From the NCBI RefSeq assembly GCF_013149785.1, contig NZ_JABEZU010000001.1:868001-932000 (forward strand): a stretch of 64,000 nucleotides of DNA. Reading direction: 5' to 3'. Numbering within the stretch: the stretch's first letter is position 1; each line of letters opens with the position of its first letter. Shown here piece after piece: positions 15,517 to 24,688 of the stretch. The DNA comes from Isoptericola halotolerans. Its GTDB lineage: Bacteria > Actinomycetota > Actinomycetes > Actinomycetales > Cellulomonadaceae. Below the pieces are notes generated by a model that was not told the origin of the DNA, made no database searches, and saw only the letters and a program-made list of their open reading frames with translations. Position numbers and translations under genes: made by a program.

Positions 15517-16608
15517 GTGCCACCAGCGACGACGACGGCGGGCCCGGCGCCGGCGGAAGGGCTGCGTTCCGCTCGACGTCGCTCCGCTGCCTGGACCGCC
15601 GGCCTCGCGGTCGCGCTGGTCCTCACCGCCGTGGTGTGCGTGGCCGTCGGCCCGGTGACGATCGCTCCCTGGACCGTCCTGACCATCGTCCAGCAAGCGC
15701 TGCTCGGCGACCCGGGCGGTGCCGGGGCGAGCGCCGCGGAGCAGACCATCGTCCTGGACGTGCGGGTGCCACGGGTCCTGCTCGGGGCGGCCGTCGGGGC
15801 GGCGCTCGCGGTGTGCGGGGCAGCGTTGCAGGCCATGGTCCGCAACCCGCTGGCGGACCCGTACGTGCTCGGGATCTCCGGGGGCGCCTCCACCGGCGCC
15901 GCCGCAGCCATCCTGTTCGGTGCGGGCGCGGCGCTCGGGCAGCAGGCACTGCCCACCAGCGCGTTCCTCGGTGCTCTGGCCGCCGGTGTGCTCGTGCTGA
16001 CCGTGGCACGCACGGCCGGGCGGGTCACCTCGGTGCGGCTGCTGCTCTCCGGTGTCGCCGTCGGCTACGCCCTGTCCGCGCTGACGAGCTTTCTCGTCTT
16101 CGCCTCCGGGTCGGCCGAGGGCGCGCGGTCGGTGATGTTCTGGCTGCTGGGCTCGTTGTCGTTGGCGCGCTGGGACGCGACGCTGGTGGCGGCCGTCGCC
16201 GTGACGGTGGTCGGGGTGGCGGTGCTCACCGCCGGCGCGCGGACCCTCGACGTCCTGGGGGCGGGGGACGCGACGATGCACGCCCTGGGCTACTCGCCGT
16301 CCCGGGCACGCGTCGCGCTGCTCGTGGTCGTCAGCCTGTGCACCGGGGTCGCCGTGGCCGCCGCCGGCAGCATCGGCTTCGTCGGCCTGGTCGTGCCGCA
16401 CCTGGCGCGCCGCGCCGTCGGGGCGCTGCACGCCCGCATGCTGCCGGTCTGCGCGTTGCTCGGTGCCGTGCTCCTGCTGTGGGCCGACGTCCTGGCCCGC
16501 ACGCTGATGGCCCCCCGCGAGCTGCCCATCGGCATCGTCACCGCCATGGTCGGCGCACCGTTCCTCCTGGTCCTCGTCCGCCGCGCACGGCTCGGGCGGG
16601 AGCCATGA
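15517..16608 (+). CDS. FecCD-type ABC transporter permease
   Basis: A 363-residue FecCD/BtuC-family permease with about nine or ten hydrophobic helices. It carries the family block RVPRVLLGAAVGAALAVCGA, QAMVRNPLADPYVLGISGGA and GFVGLVVPHLARR, the loop that contacts the ATPase. These permeases import ferric siderophores, haem, cobalamin or other metal chelates. GTG 15517 is preceded by GAGGAG. The frame is open much further upstream, but that part is antisense to the Fur-family gene. It forms an operon with the binding protein and ATPase downstream. Confidence 0.88.
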   Translation: MPPATTTAGPAPAEGLRSARRRSAAWTAGLAVALVLTAVVCVAVGPVTIAPWTVLTIVQQALLGDPGGAGASAAEQTIVLDVRVPRVLLGAAVGAALAVCGAALQAMVRNPLADPYVLGISGGASTGAAAAILFGAGAALGQQALPTSAFLGALAAGVLVLTVARTAGRVTSVRLLLSGVAVGYALSALTSFLVFASGSAEGARSVMFWLLGSLSLARWDATLVAAVAVTVVGVAVLTAGARTLDVLGAGDATMHALGYSPSRARVALLVVVSLCTGVAVAAAGSIGFVGLVVPHLARRAVGALHARMLPVCALLGAVLLLWADVLARTLMAPRELPIGIVTAMVGAPFLLVLVRRARLGREP

Positions 16609-16666
16609 GGTGCCGTCGGCCCCCGTCGTCCCGGGCGACGCCCGCCCCCCGCGAGAGGACCCCTTC

Positions 16667-17683
16667 GTGACCCACCCACCGACCCGGAGCCGGACGGCGC
16701 GTCTGCGCCCGACGGTGCCCGCCCTCCTGGCCGCCGTCGTGCTCGCCGGCTGCTCCGCGGCCGCCTCGACCACGGGGTCCTCGGGTGCCACCGACGACCC
16801 CGTCGGCCCGCGCACCGTGACCAACTGCGGGGTGGACGTCGCGCTCGACGAGGCTCCGGAGCGTGTGGTGCTGCTGGACCCCGCGCCGGTGACCGTCCTC
16901 GACGGCCTCGGAGTCCTGGACCGGGTGGTCGCTCGTGCGGGCGTGTTCGACCCGGCCTACTACGACGACGCCCTCCTGGCGCGCATCGAGGCGATCCCCG
17001 CGCTGACCGAGGAGGTCGACGCCACCGGGCACCTGATGATCTCGTCCGAGGTCGTCATCGCGCAGCAGCCCGACCTGGTGCTCGGCCTGCCCGAAGGGCT
17101 GACCCGGGACGGGATGGCTGACGCCGGCGCCGCGGTCCTGGTGTCCCCGGTGTTCTGCCCCGGGGGTGCCGGCGACGCGTCCTTCCAGACGCTGTACGAC
17201 CAGGTGCGCGACCTCGGGACGGTCTTCGGCCGGGACGACGCCGCCGCGGAGCTCGTCGAGTCGCTGCAGGACCGGGTCGGCGCCGTCGAGCAGGTCGCGC
17301 CCGACGACGGACGCACGGCAGCGGTCCTCTACCCGTCGGTCGGCGGAGGCCCGTTGTACGCCTACGGCCGCGGGTCGATGGCCCAGCCACAGCTCGACGC
17401 CGCGGGCCTGGAGAACGTGTTCGCCGACACGGCCGACCGCGTCTTCGAGGTGGGTGTCGAGGAGCTGGTGGCGCGCGACCCCGACGTCCTCGTCGTGCTC
17501 TACCAGGGCGACGTGGAGGGGATCGTCGAGGAGGTGACCGCGCTGCCCGGCGCCGCGGCGATCACGGCGGTGCGCGACGACGAGATCCTCGTCCAGCCGT
17601 TCAACTTCACCGAGCCCTCCTCCCCGCTGACCGTGACCGGGTTGGAGGCCGTCGTGGAGCGCTTCGGGCGGGACGGGTCGTGA
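16667..17683 (+). CDS. Metal-chelate ABC transporter substrate-binding lipoprotein
   Basis: A 338-residue class III binding protein with a signal peptide ending in lipobox LAGC (Cys29). It contains APERVVLLDPAPVTVLDGLG, QQPDLVLG and the late ARDPDVLVVLYQGD segment typical of FecB/BtuF proteins. The ligand is unknown (siderophore, corrinoid or nickel chelate). GTG 16667 follows a GAGAGGA ribosome binding site. The TGA overlaps the GTG of the ATPase gene. The lipoprotein would sit on the outer face of the membrane and deliver to the FecCD permease. Confidence 0.87.
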   Translation: MTHPPTRSRTARLRPTVPALLAAVVLAGCSAAASTTGSSGATDDPVGPRTVTNCGVDVALDEAPERVVLLDPAPVTVLDGLGVLDRVVARAGVFDPAYYDDALLARIEAIPALTEEVDATGHLMISSEVVIAQQPDLVLGLPEGLTRDGMADAGAAVLVSPVFCPGGAGDASFQTLYDQVRDLGTVFGRDDAAAELVESLQDRVGAVEQVAPDDGRTAAVLYPSVGGGPLYAYGRGSMAQPQLDAAGLENVFADTADRVFEVGVEELVARDPDVLVVLYQGDVEGIVEEVTALPGAAAITAVRDDEILVQPFNFTEPSSPLTVTGLEAVVERFGRDGS

Positions 17684-18519
17684 TCGTCGCCGACGGCGTC
17701 TCGCACGCCTACGGCGACACCGCCGTCCTGGCGGACGTCGCCCTGCGGGCGGCCGACGGTGAGGTGCTGGGACTGGTCGGGCCGAACGGCAGCGGGAAGA
17801 CGACGTTGCTGCGGGCGCTGCACCGCGCGCTCGTCCCGGACGCCGGGGCGGTCGCCGTCGACGGCGACGACGTGGACGCCCTGTCGGCCCGGTCGCTGGC
17901 ACGCAGGGTGGCCGTCGTCGTGCAGTCCACCGACGTCGAGTCCCAGCTCACCGCCATGGACGAGGTGCTCCTGGGCCGCTCGCCCTTCCTGGCGCCCTTC
18001 CGGCGCGCCGGGACCGCCGACGAGGAGATCGCTGCCCGGTCGCTGGAGCGGGTGGGCGCCGCCCACCTCGCGGGGCGGGAGGTGGCGACGCTCTCCGGCG
18101 GCGAGCGGCAGCGTGTGCTCGTGGCGCGCGCGCTCGCGCAGGAGCCGCGCTATCTGCTCCTGGACGAGCCGACCAACCATCTCGACGTGCACTACCAGCA
18201 CGAGGTGCTGCACCTGGTGCGCGACCTGGACGTCACCGTGGTGGTGGTGCTCCACGACCTGAACCTCGCGGCCCGGTACTGCGACCGGCTGGTGATGATC
18301 GAGCGGGGGCGGGTGCGCGCGGTCGGGACACCGCAGGACGTGCTGGTGCCCGACCTCGTGGAGCCCGTCTACGGGGTCCGTGCCCAGCGGGTCACCGCGC
18401 AGGACGGCTGCCCCCAGATGCTCTTCGCGCACCGGTCCGGCGACGGAGCGCCGTCGGCGCACCATGCCGACGTCACCGATGCCGACGTCACCGACAAAGT
18501 GCCCGCTCGATCGGGCTGA
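17680..18519 (+). CDS. FecE/BtuD-type ABC transporter ATP-binding protein
   Basis: A 279-residue ATPase with Walker A GPNGSGKTT (about 35-43), Q-loop VVQSTDVESQLTAMDEV, signature LSGGERQRVLVARAL, Walker B LLLDEPTNHLD and H-loop VVLHDLNLAARYCD. It powers the FecCD permease encoded upstream. The C-terminal tail has HRS, HHAD and Asp repeats that could touch metal. GTG 17680 overlaps the binding-protein stop. Its last 32 bp overlap the 3' end of ureD on the other strand, so the transporter and urease operons run into each other. Confidence 0.9.
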   Translation: MIVADGVSHAYGDTAVLADVALRAADGEVLGLVGPNGSGKTTLLRALHRALVPDAGAVAVDGDDVDALSARSLARRVAVVVQSTDVESQLTAMDEVLLGRSPFLAPFRRAGTADEEIAARSLERVGAAHLAGREVATLSGGERQRVLVARALAQEPRYLLLDEPTNHLDVHYQHEVLHLVRDLDVTVVVVLHDLNLAARYCDRLVMIERGRVRAVGTPQDVLVPDLVEPVYGVRAQRVTAQDGCPQMLFAHRSGDGAPSAHHADVTDADVTDKVPARSG

Positions 18520-19252
18520 GGTGGGCGGCACCGCCCAGCCACCGCACGAGGCGTCCACCGCGTTCGAGCTCCAGGGTCGCCACGTGCTCGCCGGCCGGCT
18601 CCGGGGCGAGGGGCGGTGCCGCCTCGTCCTGCGGGTCCGTGCCGGTGGCGTGCAGGACGTTGAGCGTGTCGAGCACGCGGTGCGGACCCAGCACGCCGGG
18701 CACCGGGCGCCCGCCGTCGGCGACGACCTCCTCGACGAGGACGGGCCCGTCGTCGTCGGTCACCTCGCTGCGCAGGACGACGCGACCCCCGCGCTCACCG
18801 TCACGACCCAGGACGACCGTCTCGCGCAGGACCATCCGGGCGCCGGGTCCGAGGTGGGCGGACGTCGTGCGCTGCACGTCCGCGCCGGTCGAGACGACCA
18901 GCGGCATGCCGTACCAGTCCAGCCGGGCGTCCCGGCCGAGACGGACCTCGACGTCCCAGCGGCAGCCGGCGCCCTCGCCGTCGTAGGCGACGGTCCCGCC
19001 CACGTCCGTGACCCGCAGCGCGCACCCGTCGGCCACGTCGAGGCGGACGACGACGTGGTCGCCGCCGAGCAGCACCGCACCGGTGGCGACCAGGGCGACC
19101 TCCGCGTGGTCGGTGCTGCGTGACACGGTGCGCACCGCGAGCAGGCCGTCGGTGGCGTCGACCCGGACCGGAGCCCCGGGCGCGCTGCCCCGCACGACGC
19201 CGACGGCGGTGGTGACCCGGGTGTCAGCGGGCGACGGCGTCGTCGTGGTCAT
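18488..19252 (-). CDS. ureD: Urease accessory protein UreD (UreH)
   Basis: A 254-residue protein of the UreD family, which with UreF and UreG forms the complex that loads nickel into apo-urease. Visible family features are [22 protein letters not shown] and [13 protein letters not shown] near the C-terminal half. It is the last gene of the urease operon. Its 5' end overlaps ureG by 29 bp and its 3' end overlaps the transporter ATPase gene by 32 bp. It is diverged in the N-terminal part, as actinobacterial UreD proteins often are. Confidence 0.85.
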   Translation of the reverse strand: MTTTTPSPADTRVTTAVGVVRGSAPGAPVRVDATDGLLAVRTVSRSTDHAEVALVATGAVLLGGDHVVVRLDVADGCALRVTDVGGTVAYDGEGAGCRWDVEVRLGRDARLDWYGMPLVVSTGADVQRTTSAHLGPGARMVLRETVVLGRDGERGGRVVLRSEVTDDDGPVLVEEVVADGGRPVPGVLGPHRVLDTLNVLHATGTDPQDEAAPPLAPEPAGEHVATLELERGGRLVRWLGGAAHLSPIERALCR

Positions 19253-20009
19253 GGGCGTGGGCGTGGTCGCCGTCGGCGTGGCTGTGCAGCACGCCGACGC
19301 CGTCCTCGTCGGCGTGGAAGTGCGGGGCCATCGGCCCGGGGTCCTGGGCGACGTGGGCTCCGGACCGGTAGGAGGCGAGCACGTCGAGCAGCCAGCCGCG
19401 CAGGGCGGCCACGGAGTCCTCGTCGGTGCGCGACAGGGCGATCACGGCGCGCCCCTCCCGGGCCGCGGAGGCGTCGGCCACCATCTGCTCGACGTCGACG
19501 CCGACGTGCGGTGCCAGGTCGGTCTTGTTGACGACCAGCAGGTCCGCCCTGCCGATGCCGGGACCGCCCTTGCGGGCGACGTCACCGCCGCCGGCGACGT
19601 CGAGGACGAAGATCTGCGCGTCGACCAGCGCGGGGGAGAAGGTGGCCGTGAGGTTGTCGCCCCCCGACTCGATGATGACCACGTCCAGCGGTGCGAAGTC
19701 GGCGGCCAGGTCCTCGGCGGCGAGCAGGTTGGCGGTGACGTCGTCGCGGATCGCGGTGTGCGGGCAGGCCCCGGTCTCCACGGCGCGGATCCGCTCGGGC
19801 TCCAGCACGCCCGCGGACCGCAGGAACCGCGCGTCCTCGTCGGTGTAGATGTCGTTGGTGATGACCCCGATCTCCAGCTCGGCGGCCAGCGCGCGGCACA
19901 CGGTGGCGATGAGGGACGACTTGCCGACGCCGACGGGGCCGGCAACACCGAGGCGCAACGGCCGCGCCGGGGTGGTGGGTGCGGTCTCGGGGAACGGGTT
20001 CTCAGGCAC
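19224..20009 (-). CDS. ureG: Urease accessory GTPase UreG with His-rich C-terminal tail
   Basis: A 261-residue SIMIBI GTPase supplying nickel to urease. The P-loop is GPVGVGKSS, followed by [34 protein letters not shown] and NKTDLAPH; the CPH metal motif is intact. The last 32 residues (230-261) hold eight histidines with Asp/Glu, an extension not seen in canonical UreG of about 205 residues. No ureE gene is present in this cluster, so the tail may take over nickel storage or delivery (inference). It starts with GTG and overlaps the ureF stop by 8 bp. Confidence 0.93.
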   Translation of the reverse strand: MPENPFPETAPTTPARPLRLGVAGPVGVGKSSLIATVCRALAAELEIGVITNDIYTDEDARFLRSAGVLEPERIRAVETGACPHTAIRDDVTANLLAAEDLAADFAPLDVVIIESGGDNLTATFSPALVDAQIFVLDVAGGGDVARKGGPGIGRADLLVVNKTDLAPHVGVDVEQMVADASAAREGRAVIALSRTDEDSVAALRGWLLDVLASYRSGAHVAQDPGPMAPHFHADEDGVGVLHSHADGDHAHAHDHDDAVAR

Positions 20010-20727
20010 GGAACAACCTCTGGTTCGTCAGGGCGTGGGCCTCGGCCCAGCCTTCGGTCAGGGGGGCACCGGACGACGGGATGTCGTCCGGGGTGGTGCA
20101 CGCCGCCACGCGGCCCACGTGGGCCTCGGCGGCGGCGCAGGCGTCGAGGACCCACCGTGCGGGCACGAGAGGGTCCAGGGGTTCGAGCTTCAGCAGCGCG
20201 GACGCCGCCGTCTGGGCGTCGTCGTACACCGTCAGCCGGACGACGTCGACGGCGTCGAGCCCGGCGGCGGCAGCGACGGCACCGAGGACGACGGCACGGG
20301 GCGGGCTGCTGCTCCGGGTCGCCCGGGCGGCGACGGCCGCGACCGCGGGGTGGGGCCCCCACAGCGAGCGGGCCACCCGCAGGTAGCCGCGGCCGAGGAG
20401 CCGGGAGGCGTCGCGCAGCGCACGCGACGGGGTCCGGGCGGCCCACGCGCGCTCGACGGTGGAGAGCGCGGCGTCGTGGTCGAGACCGTGCGGACCGCTC
20501 GTGAGCACGCGTGCGGCCACGACGGCGGTGCCCGCCTCGACGAGGCCGACCGTCGTGGCGCGCCCCACCATCCAGGCGGGCACGTCGGCCGCGGGCAGCC
20601 CGCCGAGCAGCGCGGGCTCGAGGCTCGCCGAGTGCGCGTGCCCGCCGCCCGGCAGGCGGGCGTCGGCCAGGAGCATCGCGACCGACGCCGGCGCCGGCCG
20701 GGCCGGTGGCGCTGAGGTGGGGTTCAC
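20002..20727 (-). CDS. ureF: Urease accessory protein UreF
   Basis: A 241-residue all-helical accessory protein that bridges UreD and UreG. It has the conserved start region [23 protein letters not shown], the UreF hallmark, and the later [25 protein letters not shown] 20727 follows GAGGG and lies 8 bases after the ureC stop. The same frame is open much further upstream, antisense-free but inside ureC in another phase, and is not coding there. The stop overlaps the ureG start. Confidence 0.86.
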   Translation of the reverse strand: MNPTSAPPARPAPASVAMLLADARLPGGGHAHSASLEPALLGGLPAADVPAWMVGRATTVGLVEAGTAVVAARVLTSGPHGLDHDAALSTVERAWAARTPSRALRDASRLLGRGYLRVARSLWGPHPAVAAVAARATRSSSPPRAVVLGAVAAAAGLDAVDVVRLTVYDDAQTAASALLKLEPLDPLVPARWVLDACAAAEAHVGRVAACTTPDDIPSSGAPLTEGWAEAHALTNQRLFRA

Positions 20728-20735
20728 GGCGGCCC

Positions 20736-22439
20736 TCAGAACATCGAGTAGAGCTGAGCGAGCGGCAGGCGGGCCGCAGGAGCGGGTTCGACGAGGTCCC
20801 CGTCGATGCGGATCTCGAACGTGTCGGGCCGGATGTCGATGCGCGGCAGCGCGTCGTTGTTGCGCATGGCCGACTTGCCGACCCCGCGCGTCGAGGCGAT
20901 CGGCGCGAGGCGGCGCCGCAGCCCGAGGCGGTCGGCCAGCCCGTCGTCGATCGCGGCGGGCGCGACGAAGGCGAGCGAGGTGTCCGCCGCGAGCGCTTCG
21001 CCGAACGCGGGCCGCTGCAGCACGGGCTGCGGGGTGGGGATGGAGGCGTTGGGGTCGCCGAGCGCCGCCCAGGCGATGACGCCGCCCTTGATCACCAGCT
21101 CGGGCCGGAAGCCGAAGAACCTCGGGTCCCACAGCACGAGGTCGGCCAGCTTGCCGGGCTCGACGGAGCCGATCTCGGCGTCGACCCCGTGGGCGATCGC
21201 CGGGTTGATCGTGTACTTGGCCACGTAGCGGCGGGCCCGCTCGTTGTCGGCGGGCTCGCCGGCCCCGAGCGACCCTCGCCGGTGCTTCATCACGTGCGCC
21301 ACCTGCCAGGTGCGGGTGATCACCTCCCCGATGCGCCCCATGGCCTGGGCGTCCGAGGACGTGATCGAGATGGCGCCCATGTCGTGCAGCACGTCCTCGG
21401 CGGCGATGGTCGACGCGCGGATGCGGGACTCGGCGAACGCCAGGTCCTCGGGCACCGCCGGGTTGAGGTGGTGGCAGACCATCAGCATGTCGAGGTGCTC
21501 GGCCACCGTGTTGACGGTGTGCGGCAGCGTGGGGTTCGTCGAGCCGGGGATCACGTGCTCCAGCGCCGCGATGGTGAGGATGTCGGGGGCGTGGCCGCCC
21601 CCGGCACCCTCGACGTGGTAGGCGTGGATGCCCCGGCCGTCGATCGCGTCGATGGTGGACTGCACGTACCCGGTCTCGTTGAGAGAGTCGGAGTGCAGCG
21701 CCACCTGCAGACCCCACTCCTCGGCCGCGGTGAGGGCTGCGTCGAGGGCGGCGGGAGTGGAGCCCCAGTCCTCGTGCACCTTGTAGCTGCCGGCCCCGGC
21801 GAGGGCCTGCTCGGCGAGGGCCTCGGCGCTGACGGTGTTGCCCTTGGCCAGCAGCAGCACGTTCAGCGGCAGGGGGTCGAGTGCCCGCAGGACCTGGCGC
21901 AGGTGCCAGGCGCCCGGCGTCACGGTGGTCGCCTTGGAACCCTCCGAGGGACCGGTGCCGCCACCGGCGACCGTCGTGATGCCGGTGGCGAGCGCCTCGT
22001 GCAACGCCGACGGGGACAGCAGGTGGACGTGCGGGTCGAAACCCCCGGCGGTGAGGATGCGCCCCTCGCCCGAGATGACGTCCGTGGACGGGCCGATCAC
22101 CAGGTCGGGGTGCACGCCGTCGGCGACGTCCGGGTTTCCTGCGCGCCCCAGGGCGACGATCCGGCCGTCGCGCACGCCGACGTCGGCGCGGACCACGCCC
22201 CACCAGTCGAGGACGACGGCGTTGGTGATCACCGTGTCGAGCGCACCCTGGGCACGTGTCCGTGTCGACTGCGCCATCGACTCGCGGATGGTCTTGCCAC
22301 CCCCGAACACGGCCTCCTCACCACCGACGGTGCGGTCCTCGGTGACCTCGATCCACAGGTCGGTGTCCCCGAGCCGGACCTGGTCGCCGACCGTCGGGCC
22401 GTAGAGGGCGGCGTAGCGCTCGCGGTCGACCCAGACCAT
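20736..22439 (-). CDS. ureC: Urease subunit alpha
   Basis: The 567-residue catalytic subunit. Ligand motifs are present: DPHVH (two nickel His), the carbamylated Lys in YKVHEDWG (about residue 220), [22 protein letters not shown], the flap MVCHHL with catalytic Cys and His, and SSDAQAMGR with the nickel Asp. Several spots differ from classic ureases ([10 protein letters not shown] instead of GGIDTHIHfi, SYKV instead of GlKl), so it is a divergent but complete enzyme. The ATG overlaps the ureB stop by one base. Confidence 0.95.
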   Translation of the reverse strand: MVWVDRERYAALYGPTVGDQVRLGDTDLWIEVTEDRTVGGEEAVFGGGKTIRESMAQSTRTRAQGALDTVITNAVVLDWWGVVRADVGVRDGRIVALGRAGNPDVADGVHPDLVIGPSTDVISGEGRILTAGGFDPHVHLLSPSALHEALATGITTVAGGGTGPSEGSKATTVTPGAWHLRQVLRALDPLPLNVLLLAKGNTVSAEALAEQALAGAGSYKVHEDWGSTPAALDAALTAAEEWGLQVALHSDSLNETGYVQSTIDAIDGRGIHAYHVEGAGGGHAPDILTIAALEHVIPGSTNPTLPHTVNTVAEHLDMLMVCHHLNPAVPEDLAFAESRIRASTIAAEDVLHDMGAISITSSDAQAMGRIGEVITRTWQVAHVMKHRRGSLGAGEPADNERARRYVAKYTINPAIAHGVDAEIGSVEPGKLADLVLWDPRFFGFRPELVIKGGVIAWAALGDPNASIPTPQPVLQRPAFGEALAADTSLAFVAPAAIDDGLADRLGLRRRLAPIASTRGVGKSAMRNNDALPRIDIRPDTFEIRIDGDLVEPAPAARLPLAQLYSMF

Positions 22440-22801
22440 CAGCGTGTCCCGGCGCCGGGGACGTCGAGCGTCCCGCCGTCGGTCTTGCCGCGCTGCAGGC
22501 CGGGGACCTGCCGGGTCCCGCGCAGCGCGACGGCGTCGACCTCGCGGCTGACACCGGGCTCGAACCGCTGGGAGGTGCCGGCAGGGACGTCGAGGCGGAA
22601 GCCGTGCGCGGCGGCGCGGTCCATGCGCAGCGCCGCGTTGGCGTCGGGCAGGTGGACGTGCGAGCCGACCTGCACCGGGCGGTCACCGGTGTTGGTGACG
22701 ACCAGGCGCAGCCGTTCGGCGTCGCTGCGGTCGGCGTTGAGCTCGATCCGGCCGGGGGCGACGCGGATCGCGCCGGGGCCGGTGGTGCTGTGGGCGGACA
22801 C
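22439..22801 (-). CDS. ureB: Urease subunit beta
   Basis: A 120-residue structural subunit. The core [18 protein letters not shown] and [14 protein letters not shown] match the family block (canonical form RPIQVGSHFHFFEVN), again showing the divergent subtype. The C-terminal 20 residues are Gly/Pro-rich. GTG 22801 follows an AGGAG ribosome binding site 9 bases after the ureA stop. Confidence 0.92.
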   Translation of the reverse strand: MSAHSTTGPGAIRVAPGRIELNADRSDAERLRLVVTNTGDRPVQVGSHVHLPDANAALRMDRAAAHGFRLDVPAGTSQRFEPGVSREVDAVALRGTRQVPGLQRGKTDGGTLDVPGAGTR

Positions 22802-22810
22802 GGGGAGCTC

Positions 22811-23113
22811 CTACGGGATCGGGTGGTGGAGGGTGACGAGCTTGCGGCCGTCGGGGAACGTGGCCTCGACCTGCACGTCGGTGAGCATCTCGGGCACGCC
22901 GTCCATGACCTGTGCACGGGTGAGCACGGTGCTGCCGTCCCGCATGAGGGTGGCGACGTCCGCGCCGTCGCGGGCGCGCTCGATCACCCAGCACGAGAGC
23001 AGGGCGATCGTCTCCGGATGGTTGAGTCGCACCCCGCGGCCGAGGCGGTCGCGGGCGACCATGCCGGCGACGGCGAGCAGCAGCTTCTCGGTGTCGGCGG
23101 GTGTCAGGTGCAC
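22811..23113 (-). CDS. ureA: Urease subunit gamma
   Basis: A 100-residue structural subunit with [40 protein letters not shown] and the C-terminal [20 protein letters not shown], all close to the UreA consensus. It starts with GTG 25 bases after urtE, so transport and urease genes are probably one operon. Confidence 0.95.
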   Translation of the reverse strand: MHLTPADTEKLLLAVAGMVARDRLGRGVRLNHPETIALLSCWVIERARDGADVATLMRDGSTVLTRAQVMDGVPEMLTDVQVEATFPDGRKLVTLHHPIP

Positions 23114-23138
23114 GCGGACTCCTCCGGGTCGTGGGGAC

Positions 23139-23834
23139 TCACAGCGCCATCGCCTCGCGGGCCTCGGCGACGGCCGTGGCGCCGCCCGGTGCGCGGTGCG
23201 TGATGCGGCCGGAGGTCATCACCAGGTACTCGGCGGCGTGCTGCACGGCATAGCCGATGTGCTGCTCGACGAGCAGGACGGACAGGTCGCCGTCGGACCT
23301 CAGCGCGGTGACGGCCGCGTAGATCTCCTGCACCACGTTGGGCTGGATGCCCTCGGTCGGTTCGTCGAGGACGAGCAGGCGCGGGCCGGTCACCAGGGCG
23401 CGGGCGATGGCGAGCTGTTGACGCTGGCCGCCGGAGAGCAGACCGGCCGGGCGCCCGAGCAGCGGACCGAGGGCGGGGAAGAGGTCGAGGGCCTCGGCGG
23501 TGCGACGTCGCCCCTCGGCACCGTAGGCGTCGGCCACGACCTGGAGGTTCTCCCTGGCGGTGAGCTGACCGAAGGACTGCTGCCCCTGGGGGACGTAGGC
23601 GACGCCTCGACGGACCCTGCGGTGCGGGGGCCAGCGCGTGACGTCGTCGTCGCCGAGCAGCACGGTGCCCGACCGGACCGGCAGCAGACCGAGGACGGCG
23701 CGCAGCAGCGTCGTCTTGCCGGCGCCGTTGTGTCCCAGCACGGCGGTCAGGGCGCCGTCGGGGACCGTGAGGTCGACGTCGTGGACCACGGCCGTGCGCC
23801 CGTAGCCGGTGCTGACCCCGGTGAGCTCGAGCAT
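23139..23834 (-). CDS. urtE: Urea ABC transporter ATP-binding protein UrtE
   Basis: A 231-residue LivF-like ATPase: Walker [10 protein letters not shown], signature [15 protein letters not shown], Walker [17 protein letters not shown] and [10 protein letters not shown]. The EGIQPNVV run after Walker B is typical of UrtE rather than LivF. The ATG overlaps the urtD stop by one base. It is the last gene of urtABCDE, followed by ureA. Confidence 0.92.
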   Translation of the reverse strand: MLELTGVSTGYGRTAVVHDVDLTVPDGALTAVLGHNGAGKTTLLRAVLGLLPVRSGTVLLGDDDVTRWPPHRRVRRGVAYVPQGQQSFGQLTARENLQVVADAYGAEGRRRTAEALDLFPALGPLLGRPAGLLSGGQRQQLAIARALVTGPRLLVLDEPTEGIQPNVVQEIYAAVTALRSDGDLSVLLVEQHIGYAVQHAAEYLVMTSGRITHRAPGGATAVAEAREAMAL

Positions 23835-24688
23835 CAGGCCTCCTCGTCGTCCGTGTGGGTGGCGCCGAGGTAGACCTCGACGACGGCCGGGTCGTTCTGG
23901 ACCTCGGCCACGGTGCCCTCGGCCAGCACCCGGCCCTGGTGCATGACGGTGACCGAGTCGGCGTAGGACCGGAGGAACTCCATGTCGTGCTCGACCACGA
24001 CCACGACCCGCTGGGAGCCGATGCGGCGCAGCAGCTCCCCGGTGGCCTCGCGCTCCGCCTGCGTCATCCCGGCCACGGGCTCGTCGAGCAGCATCAGGTG
24101 GGCGTCCTGGACGAGCAGCATCCCGATCTCGAGCCACTGCTTCTGACCGTGGGCGAGCACCCCGGCGGTCGTGTCCCGCAGGGCGCCGAGGCCGACCAGC
24201 TCGAGCGCCTGCTCGACAGCCTCGGGGGTGCCGCGACGTCGGCGCAGCAGCGTCGAGGGGCCGCGCCGGGCGCCGGCGGCGATGTCGAGGTTCTGCAGCA
24301 CGGTGAGCTCCTCGAAGACGCTCGCCGTCTGGAAGGTCCGTCCCACGCCGTCGCGGGCGATGCGGTGCGTGCCGCGGCCCAGCAGCTCGGTGCCGCCGAA
24401 GCGGGCCGATCCCGTCGCTCCCACCAGCCCGGTGATCGCGTCGATCAGCGTGGTCTTGCCGGCGCCGTTCGGGCCGATGAGGAACCGCAGGTCGCCCTGG
24501 GTGACCGTGAGGTCGACGTCGCGCACCGCGACGAACCCGCCGAACGTCACGCGCAGGCCGCGCACCTCGAGGTAGTCGTGGCGGAAGCGGGAGGTGTCGG
24601 TGCCGAGCAGCGCCTCGGCAGCCGGGCCCGTGGTGTCGGGCTCCGGCTCGATGGCGGCCGGCTCGGTGGTGGTGGGGAGGTCGGTCAT
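23834..24688 (-). CDS. urtD: Urea ABC transporter ATP-binding protein UrtD
   Basis: A 284-residue LivG-like ATPase with Walker A GPNGAGKTT, RTFQTASVFEELTVLQNL, the UrtD-specific signature region LAHGQKQWLEIGMLL in place of LSGGQ, Walker B LMLLDEPVAGMT, and VVVEHDMEFLRSYAD. The first 40 residues are a Pro/Thr/Glu-rich extension. The ATG overlaps the urtC stop (ATGA). Confidence 0.92.
   Translation of the reverse strand: MTDLPTTTEPAAIEPEPDTTGPAAEALLGTDTSRFRHDYLEVRGLRVTFGGFVAVRDVDLTVTQGDLRFLIGPNGAGKTTLIDAITGLVGATGSARFGGTELLGRGTHRIARDGVGRTFQTASVFEELTVLQNLDIAAGARRGPSTLLRRRRGTPEAVEQALELVGLGALRDTTAGVLAHGQKQWLEIGMLLVQDAHLMLLDEPVAGMTQAEREATGELLRRIGSQRVVVVVEHDMEFLRSYADSVTVMHQGRVLAEGTVAEVQNDPAVVEVYLGATHTDDEEA

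Noticed and set aside
20511-23873. Open frame of 1120 codons on the plus strand across the urease genes
   Set aside because: It is antisense to ureF, ureC, ureB, ureA and urtE, which all have strong family motifs. Long antisense frames are normal at this GC content, and the protein shows no recognisable domain.
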